This document shows positions 24,801 through 38,013 of a stretch of DNA of 64,000 nucleotides, piece after piece. The notes beneath the pieces were generated by a model. That model ran no database searches. It was not told where the DNA came from and saw nothing but the letters and a program-made list of their open reading frames with translations. The DNA is from Phragmites australis (lineage: Eukaryota > Streptophyta > Magnoliopsida > Poales > Poaceae): assembly GCF_958298935.1 (NCBI RefSeq), contig NC_084930.1, forward strand, positions 29,858,001 through 29,922,000. Reading direction: 5' to 3'. A program made the position numbers and the translations under genes. How positions within the stretch are numbered: position 1 is the first letter of the stretch; the number at the start of each line of letters is the position of its first letter.

Positions 24801-26666
24801 GTCACTAACCCAAAGGTATTCGAGCATGCCATGGCAAAGCCCAAGATACCACCAATCCTGCCAACAGTAGCATTATTTCAAGTTAAGACAGTGAAGTAAA
24901 AAATTCAAAAGGCTCCCTTCTCCAAATAGTGATTACTAAAAGGACTGAACAAAAGAAACAGTATATTGTCAAGAAAGACTTAGAGTAGCTGAAACTGGAT
25001 AACTTTAAACTACCATGTCAAGATGGAAAAAATATCAGCTATTTGTTCCAGTGCACTCTAAACAGATCAATCACATTTGAGCATGAGATGCAGAAACATA
25101 TTAGATTGATCGAGGATTATACAAACTCAATAGACATTTGAAGCATACCAATCATGACGCATGATTATAATCAGAATGAGTCCAAAAAGGCCAGTAGCTC
25201 CTACAATTGAATAATAGGTCAAATTCTTGTGGATGCTAGCTTTCAGCCTTTCTTTGAATGTGAAATCTCCGGAATCTTCATAGCCCTGAAGAGTCGGAAC
25301 AATAGACCTGTTCGGATAGATAGACAGAATTTCAAATGACAATACTGTAAAAATGTGCATTTCGACAAACAACCTAATAACTGTGAACCTAAATAGATGA
25401 AAGGAAAAATAAGTCGTTCCATCAGAAACTTTTGACATCAGTGGAACTCTCATGACAAATATGATATTTAATATGAAAACAGCAATACTGACCAAGAGGT
25501 CAGGATCTTCTCATATAGTAACCATGTTCAGAAACGTTCAGTTAAAACACTGACCAATGTTCCTAAAAAAAAAAGAACGTTGACCAATTGCCAATTAAAA
25601 ATTCAATGCTTCTGCAGCAGTTCAGACTATATAAACGCTATGGCATGGACATGTCAAGTTTTGAGCTCATCTTTAGCAATATAAGGAGCTACAGTAGGTA
25701 TCATTTCCAGGTCTTCCAACACTGCTACCATGGGGATGAGACTGAAACGCGAGTTTTTGTGATCAGTGATCACTGACATACCATGCTAGGATAAATGTGC
25801 TCCAGTACGACCAACTCCAAAAGAATCCAACGTCGCTCTTCTGATTGCCGGAGCTTGCCTGCAAGTCAGATAATAGCATAACGGGTCAGGCCAACAGAAT
25901 GAAAACAGACTACCTCACGGACCAATGCACGAGTATATGTAGCGTAACAAGTAACAGCACCTTGTCTGCCTTCTCATCCACAATTCTACTTATTATGCAT
26001 CTGTACAAACAGTGGCAACCAAAGTCTGCTTAGTTTTTTAATGGTGATTTTTTACTTGATTTTTTTAGCAGGAACAAGCAAACTCCACCGTTGACAAGCC
26101 ACGGAGCCACTCCAATGCCAATTCGGCTATTCCACCCTCTAACAACTCCAATCCGTCACTCTTGTGATTACTTTTTTTGACGAATTCTTATCTTCGCGTC
26201 GACATTGCCAACACACAATGAACTACCACTGCCCAAACCCCATTCCCACTTCCAGGCTAGACCCACTTTATACCATTTTGCAGCGGACAAGCAACTGATT
26301 CACATGCGGTTCATAAAAAGAATTCATTTCCGACACTATATTTTGGTCTCCCGCGCTAAGGAGTTTCCTCTTACGCCGAAATGGTTTCTGATATCGCCAC
26401 GCACTTAGCAGGAAGCAACGAATTAAAGCCGCACCGCAGCGACGCGCAGCACGGCAGCAGCATGGCGCAAGGGGTTCAAGGAGGTTGTGGGATCGCACCG
26501 TCCAGATGTCGGTGGGGACGAGGACAACGAAGGAGAGGGAGCAGAGCCAGGCGTAGCCGACGACGGCGAGTACGTGGCCCGGCACGGCCGGGCCCGCGAA
26601 GTAGCGCAGCGTCGCCGCCACCATCCCCACCGTCAGCGGCAGCGATATCAGGTAGAACACCCACAT
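18802..26666 (-). CDS. LMBR1/LMBD2-type integral membrane protein (LIMR family)
   Basis: Fourteen exons join in frame to 2169 nt (722 residues): 26499-26666, 25782-25858, 25149-25307, 24644-24857, 24472-24558, 24246-24385, 23430-23510, 22739-22803, 22240-22415, 21758-21888, 21567-21654, 19852-20068, 19368-19474, 18802-19260. All borders are GT..AG. The N-terminus (MWVFYLISLPLTVGMVAATL) starts a series of hydrophobic helices, with further helices near CSNTFGLVTGAFLLGFGLIE, LSIVLGCISASILLAEATLL, VPLMYMCICTYYSLLRIGMM and YPLIMVVYTLLVAGNFFG. A charged central loop contains TMATLRRQLRRAHEEYYR, and the hydrophilic tail ends in LDEIFERLQRH and an acidic stop region. Plant family members are poorly characterised multi-pass proteins, related to animal LMBR1/limb-region receptors. 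A TTTTTAAG motif at 26771-26779 could be the TATA box. Large introns host transposons. Confidence 0.93.
20334..20356. repeat. (TA)n microsatellite in an intron
   Basis: A run of about 11 TA units in the intron between exons 11 and 12 of the LMBR1-like gene, just left of the hAT-like insertion. Confidence 0.9.
20413..21200 (+). mobile_element. hAT-like non-autonomous element, intronic copy
   Basis: It begins CAGGGTTCCAAAAACCGACG and has multiple GGTTACCG motifs at both ends (20432-20480 and 21060-21145). The whole body aligns by eye with the reverse complement of 29122-30294, for example ATCATGTAGATCATGTTACA and AAACTATGCATTTAACTTGG. The right boundary is approximate and no target duplication was found. 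It sits in the 1.5-kb intron of the LMBR1-like gene, opposite to the gene's transcription. Confidence 0.7.
23644..24190. mobile_element. Intronic MITE with 8-bp target duplication
   Basis: A 547-bp element inside the intron between LMBR1-like exons 6 and 7. The ends are GGAAAACATGTACATTACCC and GGTAACATGTACATTTCCC, inverted copies of one another. The flanks are TTACTAAA at 23636-23643 and TTACTAAA at 24191-24198. The 8-bp duplication points to hAT, or less likely MULE. The ORFs inside are not coding. Confidence 0.8.
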
Positions 26667-26779
26667 CTCGCAGCCTCCACAACCGCTCCGCCTCCGGCTT
26701 CCGCCTCGCAGCTTTGGTGGGAAGAGAGAGATGAATTGGTGCGGTGGCGGGGAAGGACTCAGGCGGGGGGCTTAAAAAG

Positions 26780-28941
26780 CTCGGCGTTGTGGCCTGTGGG
26801 CCGTGGGGTGAGGTGGAGCGGTGGGTGGGGGCGCTGGTGGGGCCGGATCCGACTTGTTCAGCGGATTTCGTGGCCGGAGGTGGGGCCCGGTGATCGGAGC
26901 TCGTTTCTCTCTGTCGCTGACGTCAGCACCCAGCAGCATCCAGCACGGCTCGCCTCCGGATCGATATGCTCTGCAGTGCTAAAGTAAATACAGAGAGGGA
27001 ACAGTAAAGTGCAACCATCTATTCTATTCAAAATTCAAAAACGCAATATTGTACCTGCACCCATTTACTACAGTGTAAATGCAAGTAATTGTTCATCCTT
27101 GTAGTTCCTGCTCTGCATTTGCTTCAGCACCGGAGAGGATCTCGCTCTCGGTCTCGGTCCCCTCGCCTCCGTATGGAGTTGGACCTGGACCGCTTCCGAG
27201 CTCGGACCTAGTCACTCGTTGTTTGTTGTAGCGCCGCCGCCGGATAAGATAAATAAAAAAACAGAATAACGTGTCAAATGACGAGGGGCAAATGAATCGG
27301 GCCATCCAGGATTCGCGTTATACTGACACGAGTAACAGTTTAGGTGAATGCAAGACCGCGTCAAGAAGGCATGCGCGGCGCATACCGCAGGTGCATGTAC
27401 ACACGAGCAACATGGTCGCACCTAATAATTATTAAGAGACGGATTGATGTTTCAGCTATGTCGTCGTCAGCTGAAAGGCCACGACGACAACGACTTTGTT
27501 AGGTCAACTCTTTTGCCCATGGTCTACTCACGGGAAAGAAGGTGACTGCATGTCGGATGTCGCTCGTGCTCCAGAGAAAATCCTCGCGACCATCCATCGT
27601 CGGGGATTTTTTTATATTTTTTAACTTAAAAAATTAAATAAATAGACTTAGATGAAAAATTATAGAAATAGTCGTCTACCATCTTTAAAAAACTATGACT
27701 CTTTTAGAGAGCGATAAATATATCACAATAATATCTTACCGCTCTTTTAAACGGTGGTCGAACCTTACAGCCATATGAGAGGGTTAGTAAGGTACTGTAG
27801 TGAACAGTAATCAGCTGTTCACTTTTCCTTCTCGTCTTCCCTATTCAAAACAGTAGTCTTTTATTGCTCTAAAAATTTTAAAACTTTTTTTACATATTTT
27901 ATACTCTACATTCACACCATTTTAATTGGATTCATCTAAAAATCTTATGTACAATTTAAATTAAAATTCTAAAAAAAACTACTTTTATAACTTCTACTTA
28001 GCTATTAGAGTCTTAAATAAATTCATAAAAATCTAAAAAAATTCATTAATATTATTTTTATATAATATAATTATTTTTAAAATTATTTTCAACACTAAAT
28101 TATTTGGTAAAAAAATAAAAGGACGGTAAGCATCTTTACCTATAAATTTTCAGCCCACCTCCGCCACCCCTTTCCCAACCTCGGCGAGTCGGCGCCCACG
28201 GCCCACCAGCACGCCGGCGCAAAATCAGCACTGTTCCTGAGAGGCTTCCGAATGCACGCCGTGCCCACATTGACACCTACTGTCTCCGCTCGAAAGTTGG
28301 ACGTCGCTTCTTCTAATCACCGCATGTGTTGTCCAAAAGTACTGCCTGGTAACACGAGCTGGCTGTGCATGCTCGCGTGACTCGACGTCTTGATGGTCTG
28401 GATGCACGACGTTGAGTTTCCTTCACGCTAGGTGGATGCTGAGGGGGGCATGTCTTAAAGCACCCGTAGTGTGTAAAAGCAGGTCATAAGCCAAAAAATG
28501 ATCTTAAGACCCAATCTTATATCTATATTTCTAGATATTTCTATAACCGGTCTTTAAATTTGAGGTTAAGCCTCAAGCAATAAAATATTATTTCTATACT
28601 CATTCTTCTATCTTTCCTCCGTCACATATCAATTATGAATAGGGATCATCTGACTTCATAGCTTACTTCACCACGGATTGGAAATAGATGGACTTCATCT
28701 AGTGCTTACATTGCTACAATAAAATCATCAACTACCACCAATCAGAGCCCTCATAAATATATTTTTATTTTTAAGTAGGATCTATGACAGAGTCTAGTCT
28801 ATATCTCAAACGCAATACAAACAGAACTTAAAACAAAACTCAAACGAACCTTAAAAACTAGTGATGCCTTAGTTGAAGACCAACTTGCCAAGCGGTGCAG
28901 TTTAATCCGTCTGTTGAGCTATGGCAAATTTGATTACCACT
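26780..28941. other. Intergenic, no gene recognised
   Basis: 26780-26960 is the GC-rich upstream region of the LMBR1-like gene. 27600-28130 is strongly AT-rich with homopolymer-like runs. 28140-28440 is GC-richer without a supported ORF. 28452-28860 looks like degenerate TE sequence, with no clear terminal repeats. Confidence 0.5.
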
Positions 28942-29035
28942 CTTTTTTTTAATCAGAGAGCTTTTATTAATCTTGGTATATCAGAGTTACAATCAAACTC
29001 AAGCATCTACGAACTGATCTAGTATACGTGCAATT
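28942..29035 (-). mobile_element. Possible LINE 3'-end fragment
   Basis: A T-run (about 10 T) is followed by AATCAGAGAGCTTTTATTAA and then TTGGTATATCAGAGTTACA. On the minus strand this resembles the short 3' UTR plus poly(A) of plant L1-type LINEs, as in the full LINE at 50528. It is short and lacks a defined target duplication. Confidence 0.35.
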
Positions 29036-29121
29036 TAGTAGTGAACAGTGATTGGTGGATTGCTTTGAGTCCAGTGCTTCGTTTAATTTATTCTCTACTC
29101 GTCTCGAAGTCAACTGACAAT

Positions 29122-30294
29122 CAAGGTTGAACTCACCCATAGCCTAACGGTTATCGAGCTCCAACGGTTATCGAAAATTCGCGATAACCGTTGAAATTAG
29201 AATAAAATTTAGACAAAATTTGTTTTATAAAATTTAAAAAAATTAAAAAAATTCGTGAAATTAACCTCTCGGTAACCAGTCGAATTGGACCAGTTACCGA
29301 GTGATTTTCTCAATTTATCGAGCGATTTTTCTAGAATTTTCCATATTATCGGTAACCGCTTGATTTTGTCGGTAACCGTTCGATTTTCTCGATTTATCGA
29401 GAGGTTTTCTTAATTTTCAGTGAAGTTCAACAAAAAAACCTAAAAAATATGTCAATCTAGTAAAATCAATAACTAATTTATCTGAGCTTCAAATCAAACG
29501 AAACAATTTTTGTTAGTTTCCTTGTAATATGATCTACATGATAAAAGTATTTATACTCATAAAAAAGTTCAAAATTTTCTGTGAGAAAATTTATTTGTTA
29601 AACTAAGTTAAATGCATAGTTTACTCTTTGCTAATCCAAAAATCATGAAACTAATTTTGTTAGTCTTCTAACATGATCCTATACCTTTTTAAAATACATG
29701 AACTCATGAATTATTTATTGTAACATGCAGGAATGTATAAATGTGTTGCGATTAGATTAATTCATAACTAACTCATCACACCTCAACAATTAGTGAAATT
29801 ACTTTTATTAGTTTATTTATACTATGATTTATGTAGGAAAAATAATAGTAGACATGAAAAAGTTAATTACAGTATTGTTTCTTAACATATTCACTTTATG
29901 CTTGTGAACTTTGTAAAAATCATAGAGAAACTAATAAAACTCTAAATAAAGTGAAATCAATTTTAAAGATCATCTTAAGATACGTTATACACAAGAAAAA
30001 TATGTACTTGCATGTTAAGATTTTCTTTAATATGAGTTAATAACTGAGCCGCACGCTTCAACTTCTTTTTTTATTTTTTTAAACCTCCTCCCTATAGAAT
30101 ATGATGCAAACGACATTATTTTTAAAATTGTTTTTCATATAAGGTCTTAGAATTGTATTTAGTTTTTTAGAATTTTTTTAAATTTTATTTTTTAATTTAA
30201 ATTTGGTTACCGTTTCAGTTTCTGAAACTGAGCCGGACCGATATGCCCGTTTATCATGTATTTTGGACGGTTGCCGATAAATTTTCTAACCCTG
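29122..30294 (-). mobile_element. hAT-like non-autonomous element, second (inverted) copy
   Basis: The left end reads CAAGGTTGAACTC and the right end, reverse complemented, reads CAGGGTTAGAAAATT. It is flanked by CTGACAAT (29114-29121) and CTGACAAC (30295-30302), a 7-of-8 target duplication of hAT length. GGTTACCG/CGGTAACC motifs cluster at both ends. The AT-rich body matches the copy at 20413-21200 in opposite orientation. No transposase is encoded. Confidence 0.75.
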
Positions 30295-30302
30295 CTGACA
30301 AC

Positions 30303-33300
30303 GCGTTGTTGGTACTTGTGAAGTTCTCCAGAAAAACACCGGCTCATCCTCCAATGTATGCTCACCGATAATATTCAAAATTCTCCCATGAAAAACAGGG
30401 ATGGTCTAGATTTAGTAGATCGAGGCCGGAACCTAATGCCGATGTAAACAAAAAGAAATACGAAGTTATTACCTCTATTCTCTTTTAATATCATTTTAAA
30501 TTTTAGTTTTGTTGTTAAATAGATATTATTTTTAGTTTTCTAGGTATTTTCTTTCAAAATAGTCCCTATTAAATTTTAAAGAGTCTCAAGATTTTAGTAA
30601 GAGATTACTCCTTGCCGTGGACATACAAGTGACAAGATCATGTTTAGTTGCCTCTTTAGTTTTGCTTACCTGCAACCTCCACTGCACAAATGTGCTCAGC
30701 CTTGTCTCGCTCCACCGCGCTATTGTCAATCAATTTAACTCGCTTTGCCACCTAGCAAGCAAGGCAACCTACCAGCTTGCTCACGCTTCAGGCTGCAACA
30801 CACCGACAAACTCTCCTCTACATGCAACTCAGGTCGAGGCAAGAGCCGCTAGAGCTTGAGCTTGAGCAGTGCCCGCCGTAAGTCATGACCGATCCCATCC
30901 AGAGGCCATGGCACTTAGTTCTTGAGACTTGGTTGAGATTAAAGTGGTGCCCACTTGCTGGTTGAGACTACCTGAGATTATGGAAGGGCAGGACTGGTGG
31001 AGTAAATGAAGCGATGGGTCCATCGAAGGAGCGCAGATATGTCAAGTAATAGGTATTAACTGTTGCATTGTTCTTTATAGCGAGATCTAAAATGACTTCT
31101 AAATCCGAACGAAGGTAGTATATCAAATGATGAGAGGAGTGTACTTGACTAACCTAAAACCTAGGGATTCGCAATTAGTTGATTCGCCTAGGAAAAAAAT
31201 CACACTCAATGTAATAAAAAATAAGTATTGTCCTGGAATGCATACACTCAAACGAAAGTTTGAAGAATAATATATTTATACTACATGTAGTCACAAATAA
31301 ATGTTATTTTAGACACCGATGCGGTTCTCAAAACATATTTTTGACTATTACTTTTTGGTGTGATATATTTATAGAATACAACAAATTTATACTATTATGA
31401 AACTATTTTTTAGATAAATCTACCCGTGTCATTTCTAAATATCCAAACTCAATACATAAAGAGTAATTTATAGCTAAAATTTAAAATTTATACTATTATA
31501 AAAATATTTTTCGAGATAAATCTACCCGTATTATTTCCAAATGTCCAAACTCAATACACAAATAATAATTTGTAGCTAAAATTTAAAAATATTACCTACA
31601 TACAACCTAAAATAACACTTGTTTGTGGTTGAAGCAGTAAATCGGACATTTCAAATTGGTATTAGTTGATTTGTCAAAAAATACTAACATAATACCCTAA
31701 TTTTATTAGGTATTTCAAATGTATCATGACAAATTTAATGTTCAAAATTATGTTTTTGAGACCATACCAAGCTGCCAACCCCGAAAATGGCATACATTTT
31801 GACTAAGTATGAAAAATTTCTGTTCCAAGCGGGCCGTAAAAAAATAATGAAATGAATGCCATGGTGCTATGATTTTTTTATCGGATTGTGCTATGAATTC
31901 TAGTAAGTAGAGTGGTGAGGGCAATTTTAGCCTTTGTGTTTAAGAAATCAGTGGGCTCAGCGTCCCGTGCACCTGCAGTCCCTCGGAGAGGCCGGTGTGC
32001 TTCCATGACGAGACACACACGTAGCCAAGCTGCCAAGGTCAACACGCCCCCACACATGCGTTCCAACTATAGAAGCACATGGAGCCGTAGACGCCGCAAC
32101 ACATCGCATGGCCATCGATATAGAAGAAAGTACAGGGCTTCATGGGCTTATCCGCCCCCAGCCGAGGTTGAGACGAGCGAGCGCCGAGATGGGCACGGCG
32201 AGGGGACGCTCCGCGTTAAGGCGTGTGCAGCACGCCGGCCGCGTAAATAAGGCTCTTTATGTTTCAGTTAGGGATTATGTATTCTAGTTTTTACAATTTT
32301 TTAATTAAAATAAATTGTTAGTTTTTAATCATAGATTTTTACAATTTGCTTACAATCCAACAAATCGGTCTCTCTCAGCTTTTAACATATTGTAAAACTC
32401 TATTTTACTAAATTACACATTAAAGTATGTTTTAAATTTCATAATACATATTTTTTATAATTAATGAGCGGCTTTTCAGAATTTCTAACTAAAAAGAGCA
32501 TAAGCAACGCCCGCACGGAGATCGATGCCGGATGCGATCGATCGCAAACTCACCCTCCGTTTGATTGGCCGCAGGACACAAGTGACGAACTGACGATGAG
32601 TAGCCGAACTCCTTCGAGGCCCCGAACCCAGCTCTTTTGACAGTGGACTGGCGCGGGACGTGTCGAAGCAATGGGGCCAGGCGGCCACGGCTGCGCGCGG
32701 TTCGGCAGCGTGCGATCTGGATAGCGCCGACCCATCATCACCTCACTAGTCCCACGGAACAGCATGGGCATCCACGAACCCCCTCTACGTGGCAGTGGCG
32801 ATCGCTGCTTGCCGCGGCGGTTTTTTTTTTCTGTCGTGTGAGATCGATCGATGCGAGCACGGGATGGGCAACTGTTGGAGCGTAGCGCGACACTTTTTTT
32901 TTTGCAACTCAGAGAGAGGGACAGTGATTAGTCCACTTGTATTTGTTTATCAGTCACCTGGACGTCTGAAATGCCCAACAAAAATATCTAAGACCCATGT
33001 GCGAAGTGAATGAGCATATACTAAGATCACGCTCAACCAATTTCTTTCGTGACCTACAATCTTTTCTCAAAATGATTTTTTCCCTCTAGTGATTCAATGA
33101 TTTTCTTTCATATTTTTTTATGAAAGAATTTCTAAGTACGTTATCTTCAGGACGGAATTATTTCTTGTTTCACTTTCCAAATCCTTTTAAAAAAACTGTT
33201 GAAAATAAAGAAAAATAAAAATAATAAAAATAGAGAATTTTTTTAAAAATTGAAATAAAGGGAAAATAGTTAGAATGACCTAAGCTCGTTTCACTGCCAG

Positions 33301-33400
33301 AGTAGTGTATGAAAACGGTCCGACTAACTCACGCAGAAATATATTTTCCTGGGCTACAACAGATCAGTAGTACTCGGAAGAAGCGACTAGTGCAATTGTC
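30303..33400. other. Intergenic, no gene recognised
   Basis: Mostly AT-rich. An ORF at 30617-30859 and short GC-rich frames at 31880-32250 and 32485-32885 show no domain or gene structure. A tandem duplication at 31386-31588 is described separately. Confidence 0.5.
31386..31588. repeat. Tandem duplication, about 101-bp unit, two copies
   Basis: 31386-31486 and 31487-31588 share TTTATACTATTAT, AGATAAATCTACCCGT, TCCAAACTCAATACA and TAGCTAAAATTTAAAA, with scattered differences. It is AT-rich and noncoding. Confidence 0.75.
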
Positions 33401-34160
33401 CGTAAGGTCGCCTACATATCACACTGGTCGTACAGCCGTAGCCTCGTGACGATCACCCACTCCTGAGTCCTCCCGTGCTGACAAGAAGCGTTCATCAATG
33501 GAGCGAAATCCCCTGTGCCAACCGCACCGCCACCGGAACAGAGTTCAAAAGCAGCGGAGTCCAGCCTCCGGGACGGCGGGCCCTGACAGGCTGCAGGGCT
33601 CCTGTGTTCTGCCCTCCCGTGACGAACAGACACTTCCTTTCCCGTGACACAAGCTGGAGACGAATCGTGTCGGGCGGCTCGGGCCCCGCCGCCCACGTTT
33701 CCATTCCGCCGTGGTCCAGGGGAATAGAAAACAGAAAAATGTGGCGCCGTTGCATCCTGCCACGACATCCCGCCACGAGGCACGCGTCACACCATGCGGC
33801 CATGCGTCGCTTTCCGCCGCGTCGTCTTCCGGTGCCGAGGCCCGAGGACGGGGTTCGGGGAAGGAGTCGGGCGGCTGCTGCCATCCGCGTGGGCGCCGGC
33901 GCCCCCAAACGGCTACAATTCGAAGGCGCCGGCCGCGTTGGGTTGGGCGTTCTGGGAATGGGGAGGCAGGGAGCACGTAGCGGCCTGACAGTTCGTTGCA
34001 TGGGAGTTGGGGAATCAGGCGCCCGCAGGCGGAGGCGAACGCCAACGGTGCTGGCAGAAGTTTTGCCGGTGGCGCGGCGATCCGTCGAGGGAAAGGATCC
34101 GTATCGTTAACACAGGGTCAGGACGCATATCGCATCGTTAACGCAGGGTCAGAGAAGCGT
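33401..34160. other. GC-rich island, no supported gene
   Basis: Long frames on both strands (33475-34110 plus, 33495-34001 minus) are mutually overlapping, low-complexity and carry no recognisable motif, so I do not call a gene. A 24-bp near-repeat containing ATCGTTAAC.CAGGGTCAG occurs twice at 34103-34156. The island might be a promoter or captured genic DNA. Confidence 0.5.
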
Positions 34161-36429
34161 AGTGAATTATGAGGTCAGTAGCAACCACGAGGTGTTTGGC
34201 ACTGACATACATTAAATCAATAGTATTTTAACAGAGTAAAAAATTATAGAAAATAATAATTAAAAAATAAAAGATTGAGAATACAACTCTGTAGATGGTA
34301 GGGAATAATATTGTATTAATATTTTTTAATGCTGATAGTATCTTTTAATTGTAGGTTTTTAAATTAATTGGAAATTTTCAAACAATTGAGAGAGATGAGA
34401 TTGGGTGGCAACTTTAATTGTGAATAATTCGATTGTGTAAAATATATGGTTTGGAGACCTTCAGATTTGTTACAACTCATCTATTTTATAAGAGTATAGA
34501 ATTATATATATGCTTAAATAAGTAATGGTCATCCACCTAGTTGAATCCAAGCCTAATTTTTTGTGTACATTTGCCCAGCAAGCAGTGTCCTTTTTTGATC
34601 AACGATAATAACTAAAATGGTAAATCTACATAAACAGAAAATAGTTACAAAAGTTTTTTTATGAGAGAAATATATTCTTTTTCGGTGGAAGTTAATGATA
34701 ATCACAATTAATCATGCCGAGGATTAATAAAAATAGCAGTGCAATATTTGTATAGGGTAAGGATTACCTGCCGGCAGTTGTCAACTGTAGATTAAAAAAA
34801 GAGACACATGATATAGATAAGTTTAAGCCTTTTAAAGAATAATAGTATTATGTCACGTGTGCTGCCCTAAGCTTTATAGAGATTCGATAAGAGAATTACA
34901 ATGTAAAGTGACTAGTTCTTAACTCTAAACTATTTAGTGAGTTCTTCAAACTAGTCGAGGTCTTCTCCTGCTCTCGAGGGCTTGACTCTCCTTGAGTTGT
35001 CTTTATCTTACCCCATAGTCAAGCGAATATGGATTGTATCCTACTTAAAGTCTCGAGCGTAATTGACTTGAGTCTACCTTCCAGGGTATCTGAGACACTT
35101 AATTTCTTATTTGGATATCATTTCCAAGTATAGACATATTACACTTGAAGCATGAGGTTGTCATATGTATCATGATGGCTTCTATAAACCCTAGCATGAA
35201 ACTGTACACTGAAAATTCTATCCTAAAAATATATCATAATCTTTGTAATATTCTGAATTATTAATTATATATCCATCATCAAATATTTTTTTCTATGGTC
35301 AAAGGGGGAGAGATGTCCCCATTTGAGCGGAATTGTCATCAGGCAAACGGGGCGGACTGTTACATAGTAAGTGTACGACACCATGAGTCACCATGCCGTG
35401 GTTCGTGGACGGTAGCCGTTATCTCCAAATATCAGCGTCCTCCTTCATAAGGATGGACAATGGGCCGGGTTAGGCGTGGGTTAAGTCAAAACCCATCCAT
35501 CAAGAAACATGAAAATCAAAATCTAACTCGCAGTCGAATTAACAATCAATCGAAATGGGTAATTTTTTTAATATTACATTTTTTACAGATATTATAGAAA
35601 TAGTATCAAAAATAAGGAAATTTTAAAAATAATACATATTTGTCCTACCGTACGGCGAAATACTATTTTCATCATACGGTATGGTGAAAATTACTGACGT
35701 GCCGCCAATGACAGCACTGAGGTGCATGGCTGCAGTTACGAGAAAGTTTCCGCCGTACGGTTTGGCGAAAATTAGTTGTCGCCAAACCATACAACGAAAA
35801 ATAAATGTCGCCAAATGGGAGGTCGAAATTTTTTGCAGCGTGGACCCTCCCTCCTGCGTGGGCCTGTGAGTTCTATCTCCTGCGTCGGAATGACTGATTT
35901 TTTTTTTCTATCGACAAAATATTGTATCACTTTTTTATTTTTGCGATTGAACTTATTTCTAAAATGAAATGGAAAGATGTAAAATAAATCGTAAAATCGC
36001 TTGTCAGACAATAGGAGGTAGCTGATAGATATTACATGGTAGGTTACAATAGTAGTTGTAAAGCATAAGTACCATAGAACCCGATACAAAGGTTACATAA
36101 GCTGATAAATATTACATGTGACATGGGGTTTTTCGTCGTAGCGCGAATATACCATAACCATAAAGAGGTGCCAACAATAAATATTAGCATGTACGGTACG
36201 TCAAAAGAGTAACCTAATAGCGTGCTGCTGCTAAACCAAACATGCCTTAGGGAATGGAAATATGTAGGTGGTACAATAGATGCTCTTTACTGAGTGCACC
36301 TAGGATATTTGCCCTTTCTTTGGGTATCGGGTCCCGCCGCCTTAGCGCGACGGGCTCTCTCCTGCTTCCTTTCCCTCTCTGCTTCGCTTGCTTGAGTCGC
36401 GGCACACTCCTTCATGACGTTCCTGATGC
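34161..36429. other. Intergenic with degenerate TE sequence
   Basis: AT-rich. 35455-35480 reads GGATGGACAATGGGCCGGG, similar to hAT-type ends. 35640-35870 contains several CCGTACGG/CCGTATGG-GCGAAA motifs seen in grass DNA transposons. No gene was seen. Confidence 0.4.
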
Positions 36430-36860
36430 GCTCCTCCTCTTGCACTTCATCCGTAGTTCATCCTAATGTCGCTTGTACACTCAGTGTTGGTAAGCTTCCC
36501 TCCTCCACCGCATCTCCATATCCACCCACCGCTTCTGGTCCTCATTTTGCTCCATATCGAGCCATTGCCTGAAGTCGCAGAGAGGTGGAGGAGATTGGAC
36601 AAAGGAAACAAGAGGAGAGATTAGTAAGAGATTGCATTAAATCGTATGTAAATGGCCACATGAGTGATCTATGTCGCTATACCCGTGGGTACTTATATGG
36701 TTCATATCGAGGCTTGTTGTACTCATAGTTGGCACACATGAAGAAGCTCAGGCCTTAGGTGTAGGATATGTTGTGGAACTCGCGAAGCCTACAATGTTTG
36801 TCACAGAAGCATATTGATAGTTCGACCCCCTGGGGGTGAAAATCCCCTAATATTTCTTGG
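36430..36860 (-). pseudogene. GRF-type zinc-finger protein fragment
   Basis: Read on the minus strand, the segment gives a GLSFFMCANYEYN-like block (about 36700-36760), then a separate block LCDFRQWLDMEQNEDQKRW (about 36510-36580) followed by a basic helical stretch. This order (reddish Cys/aromatic finger, then 'CDFxxWxD', then a coiled basic region) is seen in short plant GRF-finger proteins linked to transposons. Stops interrupt it, so it is a relic. The family call rests on pattern memory and is moderate. Confidence 0.45.
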
Positions 36861-37539
36861 ATGGGCTTGGTGGAGCTGAGGAAGGAGTGGTCTATCCATA
36901 AATGGTGGAGGGGTTATTTATAATGGATGGGGGTTGGTGCATGGATTGAGTGCAAGGGCTTGGTGGGGGGTGGAGCATAGGATGCCCTATGAAACCTGGA
37001 AAAGTTGTGGCACTGATGCGTGGCAGAAATTCCCTTTGGTAGCTTTTGCTTGGTGTAGTCATTTCATTCTTGAAAGTTGGATAAATAGTTATTGTTGCCT
37101 CTGCAAGCAAGGCAGGGAATGCAATGAAATCATTGTCCTTAGAAATAACGTCTTGGTAGATTGGTAAATCCCAACCATTTGATTGAAGAAAGTAAAGTAC
37201 ATCAAATCAAGGGCCATCGTAAGCATTTGTTGCCTGTTTGTGGCTACAGTACCTAAGGCAATATGCACAGTCTCGTACCCTACTCGTACGTTGGTGAGCT
37301 CATCAATGATGTAGTGTGTTGAGGTGACCCCACCCTGTCAACATTTTAGAATGACGTAACCTGTCGTTACCACCATTTTAGAGCGATGTGACTGCACAGT
37401 GCTGAATTTACAGAGTCGCTAAAGTAGTGCATCAAATGCATGCACTTTCTCCAAATTACATGCCTACACCTGGTCCATACACCATCAGCACTTGTTGTAT
37501 ATAAACAGAACACAATCGATTCTGAACTCAAACATCTCG

Positions 37540-38013
37540 TGACCACGACTCATGTCGAGACAATGACGTATCCTCATTCTCTTGATGGCACCATCTATCC
37601 ACCACCTCCACACCCCTATTTAGATGGCCATGGCAAAGATTTCTACGGAAACCACAATACTCTTCCTTTCTCATTTTGGCCGCTATGTAGATATGGAGAT
37701 GGTGTTGTCCAGGTTTATGAGCATTACAGTGACGCAGGCCATCGCTTCTTCTGTTGTGCACACTTCAAAGTACGAAGAAATAATACTCACATTATTTCCT
37801 ATTTTCTCAAAACCATTTACTTATCTCACATTTCATTTTTTTCGAGACGGATGATTGTGGGTTTTAGTACTGGATTGACCTGCTAATAGATCCACACATT
37901 CAAGAATATATCCGTCACCTGCACGTCATTATCGAGAAACTACAAGAACAATTGCGCCAAGAGAGATGCAGCAACGTCAGAAGACGTTATATCCCACCTT
38001 GCATGGCAGGTTA
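37540..38013 (+). pseudogene. GRF-type zinc-finger protein relic, plus strand
   Basis: A first block (MTYPHSLDGTIYPPPPHPYL onward) leads to WPLCRYGDGVVQVYEHYSDA and then GHRFFCCAHFK, a GRF-like arrangement with an aromatic-Cys core. A plausible donor follows at 37769. The next block after an acceptor near 37845 reads ETDDCGF, a stop, then YWIDLLIDPHIQEYI and EKLQEQLRQER, a coiled-coil tail, ending near 38013. The stop after DDCGF marks it as broken. GRF fingers bind nucleic acids. It lies divergent from the minus-strand fragment at 36430-36860 and close to the PMD relic. Confidence 0.5.

Noticed and set aside
33475..34110. Long plus-strand ORF of 211 codons, with overlapping minus-strand ORFs
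   Set aside because: Open on several frames because of GC-rich composition; no domain, no repeat of codon pattern, no splice-consistent neighbours.
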